DNA of 10,451 nt from JBCCGG01 sp039029395 (GTDB taxonomy: Bacteria > Pseudomonadota > Alphaproteobacteria > Kiloniellales > JAKSDN01), in NCBI GenBank assembly GCA_039029395.1, contig JBCCGG010000081.1:1-10451 (forward strand), written 5' to 3'. Both the position numbers and the translations under genes were made by a program. The notes beneath the pieces were generated by a model, which saw nothing but the letters and a program-made list of their open reading frames with translations, was not told the origin of the DNA and did not search any database. The stretch's first letter is position 1; each line of letters begins with the position of its first letter. This document shows, piece after piece, positions 1 to 5,751 of the stretch.

Positions 1-225
1 AACATGTTCTTTTGCTGCTTGTATCAGGATGTTATTGAATCTTGTAACTCTTCTCGTCAAGTTGCTTTCTTGCTCGAGGTTTTGGCATCTGGCCTCAACT
101 TCATCTCTGAAATTGTTCCAATCAACTCCATTTCGTTTCCATCTTCCCGGTTTTCCGATGTTGTTGTTGTTGTCGTCGTTGTTGTTGTTGTTGTTGTTGT
201 TGTTGTTCTTGTTGTTGTTGTTGTT
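1..225 (-). CDS. Partial eukaryote-type reading frame: Asn repeat then a retrotransposon-like linker
   Basis: Reading the complement in the register of base 225 down to base 1 gives a frame with no stop through the left edge. It encodes about 20 asparagines broken by one Lys and two Asp, then 53 residues that look like ordinary protein. Recognisable stretches are IGKPGRWKRNGVDWNNFRDE, then a charged segment, then TRFNNILIQAAKEHV at the edge. The order 'DW..FR.E', a helix, then 'F...I..AA..HV' is what I associate with the linker between the endonuclease and reverse-transcriptase domains of animal or protist non-LTR retrotransposons. That is memory-based family resemblance. The frame is open to the right as far as a stop near 409, but beyond 226 it runs antisense through the dehydrogenase and is not meaningful. 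G+C is about 41%, unlike the bacterial genes. It could instead be a low-complexity eukaryotic protein of another kind. Confidence 0.4.
160..225. repeat. Imperfect (GTT)22 / (AAC)22 trinucleotide microsatellite
   Basis: Twenty-two consecutive triplets: four GTT, two GTC, ten GTT, one CTT and five GTT. Depending on frame it reads as poly-Val or poly-Leu on the plus strand and poly-Asn, poly-Gln or poly-Thr on the minus strand. The Asn register is the only one that continues into plausible protein on the left. Such repeats are common in eukaryotic coding DNA and rare in GC-rich bacterial genomes. The repeat ends exactly at the composition change into GC-rich dehydrogenase sequence. Confidence 0.95.
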
Positions 226-226
226 G

Positions 227-580
227 GCCGAGCCGGCCGAGGCGGCCAGCTTCGAGATCGTTCTCGATGCGGTCGGCGCCGGCCCGACCCGGGCCGCCGC
301 GATCGCCGCCGTGGCACCCGGCGGGGTGATCGCCCACGTGGGCCTGCAGGATTCCGGCGGCCCCTTCGACGTGCGCACCTTGACCCTCCAGGAGATCACC
401 CTGATCGGCGTCTACACCTACAATGACGGCGACCTGCGCGCCTCTCTCGCCGCGCTCGCCGACGGCCGCCTGGGCGCGCTTGACTGGGTAGAAGAACGCC
501 CGCTGGCCGACGGCGGCCAGGCCTTCCACGACCTTGACGCCGGCCGCAGTGCCGCGGCCAAGATCGTGCTGCGGCCGTGA
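227..580 (+). pseudogene. 5'-truncated zinc-type (MDR) alcohol dehydrogenase, C-terminal part
   Basis: The last 117 codons of a medium-chain dehydrogenase/reductase survive. After the leading AEPAEAAS the sequence shows the Rossmann strand FEIVLDAVGAG, then a helix, PGGVIAHVGL (the usual 'pgG.iv.vG' turn), a LQEITLIGVYTY segment, the 'G.l' and 'plad...F..l..G' region, and the terminal KIVLRP. All are typical of the cofactor-domain C-terminus of this family. Members are about 320-350 residues long, so roughly the first 220 residues, with the catalytic zinc ligands and the GxGxxG loop, are absent. The frame stays open leftward through the GTT repeat only because that reads as poly-Leu; the family sequence does not continue there. 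The gene is therefore either broken by a rearrangement or cut by an assembly join near 226. No function can be expected from this fragment alone. Confidence 0.8.
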
Positions 581-888
581 GCGGGCGGTTGGACGCGCTC
601 TGCCGCCATTGGCTCACAGGGACCGAAGGGGTCCAATCTTGTCGAAGTGGCCGTGGTGGCGCGACGACTCGATGCGCTAAGCGCACTCATGGGGCACTTG
701 GAAGGCGCTAAGGCGTTCTCCTCGATGGGCCGCCGGACCTCAGGCGCTGGTCAGGTTGCCGCGACGCGACAGGGGCGAAAGGTGGCCTGCCAGGCAGCGG
801 CGAGATTGCGAGGCGAAGACGTCCTTTGTCATGAAAAGCCAGCGTGAGACGGCACATGCGGCCTTGCGCGGCGCTCTCCCGGTCAGCC
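581..888. other. Intergenic region, no gene supported
   Basis: This GC-rich stretch lies between the end of the dehydrogenase fragment and the end of the small secreted gene. I find no convincing coding frame; a plus-strand frame at 647-847 lacks a ribosome site and any protein-like pattern. Two small structures are visible. One is GGACC-gaagg-GGTCC at about 619-633, which could be a weak hairpin just after the dehydrogenase stop but has no T-tract. The other is the palindrome TGCGCTAAGCGCA at 673-685. Confidence 0.5.
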
Positions 889-1218
889 TCAAAAGTCCCG
901 CTTGACCTCGACACCGACCGGCACGGCAATCCGGCTCCGGCTGGCGCTGCCGTCTTGGGTGCGCCCCATCATGACCGGGGCGGCGTCCCAGCCGCTCTCC
1001 GTTTCGGACAAGTCCATGTAGGGGCTGTCGCCCTCGGGGATCGGGTCGATGTTGAGCGCGCGCCGACGTTTTTGCTCTTCGCTCTCCTCGACCACGATCT
1101 TGTCGACCGATAGATCCAGCGCCGGCGCCTGGCCGTCCGCGGTCTGCGCCATGAGCGGGCCGCAGGGCGCGAGCAGGAGTCCCAGCACCAACAGCCGCGC
1201 GACCCGGTCGATTGCCAT
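889..1218 (-). CDS. Small secreted or periplasmic protein of unknown function
   Basis: A 109-residue protein with a clear Sec signal peptide: a short charged start MAIDRVAR, a hydrophobic core LLVLGLLLAPCGPLMA to about residue 24, and probable cleavage before QTADG. The mature part is about 85 residues, hydrophilic and charged. It contains an acidic/basic stretch IVVEESEEQKRRRALNIDPI (41-60), DSPYMDL, a Trp-containing SGWDAAPVMM (76-84), and ends in an alternating basic strand, IAVPVGVEVKRDF. The mature part has no cysteine, no metal-binding motif and no transmembrane segment. The start is supported by AAGGAG at 1226-1231, seven bases before the ATG. It is divergent from the MscS-type channel gene across 108 bases, so the two could share a control region. 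I do not recognise a family; the name should remain hypothetical secreted protein. Confidence 0.75.
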   Translation of the reverse strand: MAIDRVARLLVLGLLLAPCGPLMAQTADGQAPALDLSVDKIVVEESEEQKRRRALNIDPIPEGDSPYMDLSETESGWDAAPVMMGRTQDGSASRSRIAVPVGVEVKRDF

Positions 1219-1326
1219 GAGCCAGCTCCTTATCTCCCCAAGAGCGCCATGCTAGCGCGATCGGGCGTTCGAGAGAACATGTGAATAGGCGCAAGGGCAA
1301 TTCAACTTCTACGCTTCACCGGTTGC

Positions 1327-3342
1327 ATGTATTTCGGCAGTGCCCGGCTTGTCAGGGCGCGCCGGGCCAATAAGATGGTTCGCACCACTGCGGGAGTGCG
1401 AACGATCAAGAGCAATCCAATCGCCCTAGGTCTTTTGGCGGCGCTTGCCTTGTCGCTCTGGCTGACACCCTGGCAGGACGCCCGGGCCCAGATGCAAAGG
1501 GAAGGCGGCGGGCTCAGCGAGCTCTCGCCCTATCCCTTGCGACCACCGAACCTGGAGAGCCCCCGGGCGACCCTGCAGAGCTTCTTGATCAATATCAGCC
1601 AAGCGATCGAGCGCCTGCGCGAGGAGGAGCCGCCCCATGCGATCCGTCGGGCCTTGCGCCGGGCGCTTCTTTGCATGGATCTGAGCCAGATCCCGCTCGC
1701 CACCCGGGAGGCGATCGGCACCGAGAAGGCCCTGCTGCTCAAGGAGATCCTCGACCGCATCGAGCTGCCGCCGTTCGACCAGATTCCCGACCTGGCGTTT
1801 GTCAAGGAGGAGGGTCTGACCGCTTGGACGATCCCCAACACCGAGCTCACCTTGGTGCGGATCGAGGAGGGGCCCCATGCTGGACTCTTCCGATTCAGCC
1901 CGCGAACGGTCGCTTTGCTGGAAGATTTTTACGAGCTTGCCGAGTTCCTACCCTACAAGCGCGGGGCGACGATCGGCGCCTACGAGGACTTTCTCTACGG
2001 GCCGGGCACGCTCTTGCCGCTGAGCTGGGTCGACCGCTTGCCGAGCTGGACCTACCAGGTGATCGCGGAGCAGACCGTTTGGCAGTGGATATTGCTGATT
2101 ATTCTGCTGATCGTCGTGACCTGCGCGATCGTCGCGGTCTATCGCTGCGGCCATTGGTGGGACCAGAGGTTCAAGGACTCCAGCGCCTGGTTGCGGTTCG
2201 GCAAGCTGCTGACCGCGATCTTCGTGATTTTAACCGTGCCGCTCGCCAGCCTCATCGTGGACGATGCCATCAACATAACCGGGATCGCCTTCGTGGTCTT
2301 CGAGTTCGCGATTCAGGCGGTTGCCTACGCGGCGGTTGCCTGGCTTGCGGCGCTGCTCATCTCGCGCATCGGCGAGGGCGTGATCAACGCCAAGCAGCTG
2401 CGCGCGGCCAGCCTCAATTCCCAGATGATCCGCACCATCACCCGGCTGATCGCGCTGATCGTGGTGATCTACATCGGAGTGGTGGCGGCCGAGTCCTTCG
2501 GGATCCCCGTGGCGCCGCTGATTGCGGGTCTCGGCGTCGGCGGTTTGGCGATCGCGCTCGCCGTCAGGCCGACTCTGGAGAACATCGTCGGCGGCTTCAT
2601 CCTCTTCGCCGACAAGCCGGTCAGGGTCGGCGATTTCTGCTCCTTCGGGCCAATGATGGGCACGGTCGAGGAGATCGGCCTGCGCTCGACCCGCCTGCGC
2701 GCGCTCGACCGCACGGTGGTCACCGTGCCCAATGCCGAGTTCGCCAACATGCAACTGGTCAACTGGGCGCGCTGCGACCAGATGCTGATCGAGACCACGA
2801 TCGGCCTGCGCTACGAGACCAAACCCGAGCAATTGCGCTACGTGCTGGCCAAGCTGCGCGAGATGCTGATCGCCCATCCGATGATCGACAAGGACTCCAT
2901 GCGGGTGCGTTTCGTCGGCTACGGCGAGTCGTCCCAGGATGTTCTGATCCGGGTCTACGCCATGACCCGGGATTGGAACGAGTTCTACGCGATCCAGGAG
3001 GACATCTTCCTGCGCGCTGGCGAGATCGTCGAGGAGTCGGGCACCAGCTTCGCCTTTCCTTCGCGCACCCTCTACATGGGCCGCGATCCGGGCATCGACC
3101 AGGAGAAGAGCGATTCGGCCATGGAGTCGGTCAAGTTCTGGCGCAACAGCGGCCAGCTGCCGTTCCCCCGCATGGCGCCGACCCAGCGGGACCGTCTCAC
3201 CGACACGCTGGACTACCCGCCGCGCGGCTCGCCCGACGCCTTGCGCTCCCAGGGTCTCAAGGCCGACAGCGCGGAGCCGCTGTCCCGGCACGGGCCCGAG
3301 GATGATGAGGCGAAAGACGACGAGAAGAAGAAGGGTTCCTAG
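1327..3342 (+). CDS. MscS-family mechanosensitive ion channel with periplasmic N-terminal domain
   Basis: Inner-membrane channel expected to open under membrane tension and release solutes in hypo-osmotic shock. The 671-residue frame has a signal-like core at about 31-54 (PIALGLLAALALSLWL ... ARAQ), a periplasmic region at about 57-245 with DRIELPPFDQIPDL and WTIPNTELTLVRIEEGPH, and membrane segments near 253-273, 296-312, 318-345 and 370-388. The pore helix follows at about 391-425: APLIAGLGVGGLAIALAVRP, then ENIVGGFILFADKPVRVGDF. GxGxGGxAxAxA followed by N..GG..L..D.P..VGD is the MscS signature. Next come the beta domain with GTVEEIGLRSTRLRALD and TVPNAEFAN, and an alpha/beta C-terminal domain to about 585. 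The last 85 residues are polar and disordered, ending in Asp/Glu and Lys clusters. At 671 residues it is far longer than minimal MscS (about 286), like the larger paralogues. The start is uncertain: no good ribosome site precedes 1327, and ATG 1375 or GTG 1396 would also keep the signal peptide. Confidence 0.93.
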   Translation: MYFGSARLVRARRANKMVRTTAGVRTIKSNPIALGLLAALALSLWLTPWQDARAQMQREGGGLSELSPYPLRPPNLESPRATLQSFLINISQAIERLREEEPPHAIRRALRRALLCMDLSQIPLATREAIGTEKALLLKEILDRIELPPFDQIPDLAFVKEEGLTAWTIPNTELTLVRIEEGPHAGLFRFSPRTVALLEDFYELAEFLPYKRGATIGAYEDFLYGPGTLLPLSWVDRLPSWTYQVIAEQTVWQWILLIILLIVVTCAIVAVYRCGHWWDQRFKDSSAWLRFGKLLTAIFVILTVPLASLIVDDAINITGIAFVVFEFAIQAVAYAAVAWLAALLISRIGEGVINAKQLRAASLNSQMIRTITRLIALIVVIYIGVVAAESFGIPVAPLIAGLGVGGLAIALAVRPTLENIVGGFILFADKPVRVGDFCSFGPMMGTVEEIGLRSTRLRALDRTVVTVPNAEFANMQLVNWARCDQMLIETTIGLRYETKPEQLRYVLAKLREMLIAHPMIDKDSMRVRFVGYGESSQDVLIRVYAMTRDWNEFYAIQEDIFLRAGEIVEESGTSFAFPSRTLYMGRDPGIDQEKSDSAMESVKFWRNSGQLPFPRMAPTQRDRLTDTLDYPPRGSPDALRSQGLKADSAEPLSRHGPEDDEAKDDEKKKGS

Positions 3343-3470
3343 ATTTGGTCCCTGCGCGGCACGAGCAAGCCGCCAAGGGCAGCGCGCCAGCGCGGCTTTA
3401 GGCACGACAACAGCTCGAGCAGGGCGCGCCAGCCGGCGGCTTGTTGTTCTCTGGTGATGTTCCGGCACAT
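3339..3470 (-). CDS. Possible 43-residue small protein beginning MCRNI
   Basis: A short minus-strand frame lies between the convergent channel and cytochrome genes. It starts MCRNITREQQ, continues AAGWRALLELLSCLKPRWRA and ends VPRRDQI. AGGA lies nine bases before the ATG, and the frame overlaps the channel gene's stop by three bases. MCRNI is the usual beginning of DUF2277 proteins (about 80-90 residues), but nothing after it matches that family as I know it, so this may be chance or a decayed copy. The small size and the GC-rich context argue for caution. Confidence 0.2.
   Translation of the reverse strand: MCRNITREQQAAGWRALLELLSCLKPRWRAALGGLLVPRRDQI
3367..3398. terminator. Possible hairpin terminator between convergent genes
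   Basis: AAGCCGC at 3367-3373 pairs perfectly with GCGGCTT at 3392-3398. The 18-base loop itself contains an inner GGC/GCC pair. It lies 25 bases after the channel gene's stop and about 105 bases past the end of the oppositely oriented cytochrome gene, as expected for a shared terminator. There is only a three-base T run on the plus side, so it is not a strong intrinsic terminator. Confidence 0.3.
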
Positions 3471-3503
3471 GGCCTGTGATCCTACGCTTTCGACGGGGGC
3501 GCC

Positions 3504-4367
3504 TCAAGGCGTGGGCAGGGGCGGCACGCTCACCAGGTACTCGGCGATCGCCCGGCGGTCGTCGTCGGTCAGCTTGCTGGTGCCCTCGGTGACCACTTCG
3601 ACCATGGCGCCGCCCACATAGTCGCCGTCGGGCAGGAAGCCGGTCTTCAGATACCAGGCGATGTCGCTCTCGCTCCAGTCGCCGATGCCGCCTTTGCCAG
3701 GCGTGATGTTCGGCACCGACTTGCCTTCCGGCCCCTCCGGGTTGCCCGAGAGCGCCTTGTCCTGCTCGGTGGCGCCGAGCCATCCGCGCGGCGTGTGGCA
3801 CTCGCCGCAATGGCCCAGGTCCTGCACCAGGTAAGCGCCCCGGTTCCAGGCCTCGCTCTGGTCCGGGTCCGCCTTGAAGGGCCGCGGCTCGAAGAACAGG
3901 CTCTGCCAGACCCCGGCCAGCCAGCGCCAGCCGAAGGGAAAGTCGAGCTCGTGCTCCCGGTTCGCCTGCTCGATCGCCGGCACGCTCTTCAAGTAAGCGA
4001 AGAGCGCCTTGGCGTCGTCGTCGGTCATGCCGCTGTAGGAGGTGTAGGGAAAGGCCGGATAGTAGGCGCTGCCATCAGGCGCCCGGCCGTGCTTAAGCGC
4101 CTCCAGGAACTGGGCTTCGCTCCAGGTGCCCAATCCGGTCTTCTCGTCGGGCGTGATGTTGGGTGTGTAAAAGGTGCCGAAGGGAGTCTTCAGCGCGACC
4201 CCGCCGGCCAGATACTTCTCGCTCTTGGGCACCGTGTGGCAGGCGACGCACCCGGCCGCGTGGACCAGGTACTTCCCGTGCTCGACCGGATCCTCATCCT
4301 GGGCCGCCGCCGGGCCCGCAAGCAGCAGCCCGGCGGCCAGCCCAAGACGCCCAAGGAAGGCGCGCAT
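3504..4367 (-). CDS. Periplasmic diheme c-type cytochrome
   Basis: A 287-residue exported electron carrier. A signal peptide (MRAFLGRLGLAAGLLLAGPA, then AAQ) is followed by two class I cytochrome c domains. Domain 1 has the heme site CVACH (40-44) and the strongly conserved TPFGTFYTPNITPDEKTGLG (61-80) and WSEAQF. A likely axial Met is at 114 in YPAFPYTSYSGM. Domain 2 has CGECH (187-191), preceded by WNRGAYLVQDLGH and followed by TPRGWLGA, then VPNITPGKGGIGDWSESDI, and a likely axial Met at 255 in YVGGAM. These motifs are those of the cytochrome subunits of membrane-bound alcohol, sugar and gluconate dehydrogenases. Those usually carry three hemes and a C-terminal anchor; this one has two hemes and no anchor, and no dehydrogenase subunit is nearby. 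An upstream in-frame start at 4541 is rejected because it reads through the preceding cytochrome gene. Only five bases separate it from that gene, so the two are surely co-transcribed. Confidence 0.93.
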   Translation of the reverse strand: MRAFLGRLGLAAGLLLAGPAAAQDEDPVEHGKYLVHAAGCVACHTVPKSEKYLAGGVALKTPFGTFYTPNITPDEKTGLGTWSEAQFLEALKHGRAPDGSAYYPAFPYTSYSGMTDDDAKALFAYLKSVPAIEQANREHELDFPFGWRWLAGVWQSLFFEPRPFKADPDQSEAWNRGAYLVQDLGHCGECHTPRGWLGATEQDKALSGNPEGPEGKSVPNITPGKGGIGDWSESDIAWYLKTGFLPDGDYVGGAMVEVVTEGTSKLTDDDRRAIAEYLVSVPPLPTP

Positions 4368-4372
4368 TCCGG

Positions 4373-4831
4373 CTATTCTTTGTGGCGGAAGGGCTTGTGG
4401 CAGCCGCCGCAGGTCTTGCCGAGCTCCAGGTAGGCGTTGGTGGTGGCGTCCATGTCGCTGCCCTGGGCGGTCTCGGCGAAATGTGCCGCCGCCTTCTGAA
4501 AGTCCTCTACCGCGGTCTTGAACTTCTCCGGCTCCTTCCAAATCGCCGGCAGGGCGTCAGTCTTGTTGTAGTCGTCATAGGTGCTGTTGGGCGGGAAGAT
4601 TTTGGGCACCAGAAGGCTCATTTCGAGGATCGCGTCCGCGTGCTCGGGGATCTGGTCCGTGTAGCTGACCTCGCCCTTGACGATCATGCCGATCGCTCCG
4701 GTGCTGGCGCCAATGGACTTCATCACCGCCTGACGGTACTCCACAAGGCTCTTGGGCGAGTCGGCGGCCAGGGCCTGGCCCAGCCAAATCGTCGCCAGCG
4801 CGCCGGTCAGCGCGCCCACTGCTTTTCGCAT
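4373..4831 (-). CDS. Cytochrome c' (class II c-type cytochrome)
   Basis: A 152-residue periplasmic heme protein. The signal peptide runs to about residue 23 (ALTGALATIWLGQALA, then ADSPKS). The mature 130 residues match a four-helix-bundle cytochrome c': helix 1 with VEYRQAVMKSIGA, a second helix with HADAILEMSLLVPKIFP, a third with FKTAVEDFQKAAAHFAE, and a C-terminal helix ending in the heme-binding CGGCH (141-145) followed by KPFRHKE. The C-terminal CxxCH followed by FR is diagnostic of class II. Family members have five-coordinate heme, bind NO or CO and are linked to nitric-oxide tolerance or electron transfer; which applies here is not shown by sequence. The start is set by GGGAGGA at 4839-4845; an upstream in-frame ATG (4909) would bury the signal peptide. 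It sits 105 bases after the DM13 gene and five before the diheme cytochrome. Confidence 0.93.
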   Translation of the reverse strand: MRKAVGALTGALATIWLGQALAADSPKSLVEYRQAVMKSIGASTGAIGMIVKGEVSYTDQIPEHADAILEMSLLVPKIFPPNSTYDDYNKTDALPAIWKEPEKFKTAVEDFQKAAAHFAETAQGSDMDATTNAYLELGKTCGGCHKPFRHKE

Positions 4832-4838
4832 ATCAGGA

Positions 4839-4845
4839 TCCTCCC
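4839..4845 (-). promoter_or_regulatory. Ribosome binding site fixing the cytochrome c' start
   Basis: GGGAGGA on the minus strand, seven bases before the ATG at 4831. It decides for this start over the upstream in-frame ATG at 4909, and the chosen protein then begins directly with a signal peptide. Confidence 0.8.
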
Positions 4846-4936
4846 GCTTGTCCCGTTTCGGGTCCTGGGGACTGAGGCTAGTCAGCCGAGCGAAGGATGT
4901 CCATGCCATACGAATCCAATCGTGCGGACCAATGTC

Positions 4937-5431
4937 CTATGCGCCCTCTTGGAAGGTCAGCTTCGCGGGCGAGATCAGCACGTTGAACTGGGCGCACCAG
5001 ATGACGACGTTGGGAAAATCTTGGAGCGCGACGCCGGCCGGGATTTGAAAGACCTGGCTGCCCTTGAAGGCGCGCAGGCGCCCCAGGTCCACATACAAGG
5101 CGTTTTCCACCGCCGTGTCCGGGGTGACCTCGGCGAGCGGCACCAGGTAGACGTGGAACTTGGGGCCCGGGCCGACCTCGAAGTCGGCACCCAGCTGCAC
5201 CGCGTCGTCGTAGACCTGGACCCCGCCACGGCCATAGTGGATCGGGTCCGAGGGATTGGCGTGGATGAAGTCGCCGCTGGCGACGAGCTTGCGATCGGCC
5301 CGCTCCGGCAGATGCTCCATGGCCGTGACGTCGGCCAGGAAGATGTAGGGATAGACGAAGATCGCCAGCACGAAGCCGCCGATCCCGCCCAAGAGGCCGC
5401 CGATCAGGAAGGTGATGAAGAAACGCTTCAT
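4937..5431 (-). CDS. Membrane-anchored DM13-domain protein
   Basis: A 164-residue protein. Residues 4-32 are a glycine-rich hydrophobic anchor (FFITFLIGGLLGGIGGFVLA), with the rest most likely in the periplasm. From about 53 to 157 it matches a DM13 domain: SGDFIHA, GGVQVYDDAVQLGADFEVGP, GPKFHVYLVPL, DLGRLRAFKGSQVFQIPAGV and VVIWCAQFNVLISPAKL. The aspartate-phenylalanine after the 'L..' strand and the near-terminal WC..F with its single Cys146 are the family's hallmarks. DM13 domains occur in animals, plants and bacteria, and comparative work has proposed a redox or heme-linked role; this has not been settled biochemically as far as I know. AGGGAG at 5439-5444, seven bases before the ATG, selects this start over an in-frame upstream ATG at 5536. 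It is the first gene of a set with two c-type cytochromes, which fits a part in electron transfer. Confidence 0.88.
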   Translation of the reverse strand: MKRFFITFLIGGLLGGIGGFVLAIFVYPYIFLADVTAMEHLPERADRKLVASGDFIHANPSDPIHYGRGGVQVYDDAVQLGADFEVGPGPKFHVYLVPLAEVTPDTAVENALYVDLGRLRAFKGSQVFQIPAGVALQDFPNVVIWCAQFNVLISPAKLTFQEGA

Positions 5432-5751
5432 GGCGCCGCTCCCTTTTCTGGGTCGCCTGGACCCAAAGCAGAACACAAAGACCGGCTCGGGACCAGGGGG
5501 CAGGTTGGCCGGCGCGCGGTGCGTGCTGAGGTTCAATAATAAATGACCACTTTCCGAAGTTGCGCGGAGATTCGGACCAAATACCTCGCATCATGGTTTT
5601 GATCCGATCCGATACCACCGTTCATTTGACTTGTCGGTGAAAACTGTCCCACTTTGTCGGCCAATCAAAATCACGAACGCGCCCGTCCGGCGGCAGCGAC
5701 GGATTGACTGATGAGACCGGCACGGCGCAGCCAGGGAGGATCGAGCGCCAC
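5432..5751. promoter_or_regulatory. Divergent control region between the cytochrome set and the giant secreted protein
   Basis: This 320-base gap must hold the promoters for both directions, though I cannot assign a convincing -35/-10 pair. Its centre, about 5535-5670, is visibly AT-richer than the flanking genes. Visible structures are an inverted repeat TCCGAA/TTCGGA (5553-5558 and 5571-5576, 12-base spacer), a tandem GATCCGATCCGATA (5601-5614), and an exact direct repeat TTGTCGG (5631-5637 and 5654-5660, starts 23 bases or about two helical turns apart). Any of these could be an operator. TTGATC at 5600 and TTGACT at 5627 are -35-like, but no good -10 follows at the right distance. No coding frame is supported here. 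Confidence 0.4.

Noticed and set aside
160..225. CRISPR or tandem protein-repeat array
   Set aside because: The unit is three bases with no spacers; it is a simple microsatellite.
29..250. Dehydrogenase with an N-terminal poly-leucine membrane anchor or signal
   Set aside because: In this frame the GTT repeat reads as Leu and mimics a hydrophobic helix, but the family needs a 220-residue catalytic and cofactor region there. The anchor is an artefact of the repeat.
2230..3810. 526-codon minus-strand frame across the channel and cytochrome ends
   Set aside because: It runs antisense through the MscS signature and out of frame through the diheme cytochrome. Composition is shadow-like and there is no recognisable domain.
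4163..5539. 458-codon plus-strand frame opposite the cytochrome operon
   Set aside because: It is antisense to three well-supported genes with heme motifs, signal peptides and ribosome sites, and shows no family pattern of its own.
5626..5660. Possible insertion-sequence end (GAAAACTGTCCCACTTTG), reminiscent of IS21-type borders
   Set aside because: No transposase remnant, no inverted partner copy and no target duplication are visible in the window; the resemblance is from memory only.
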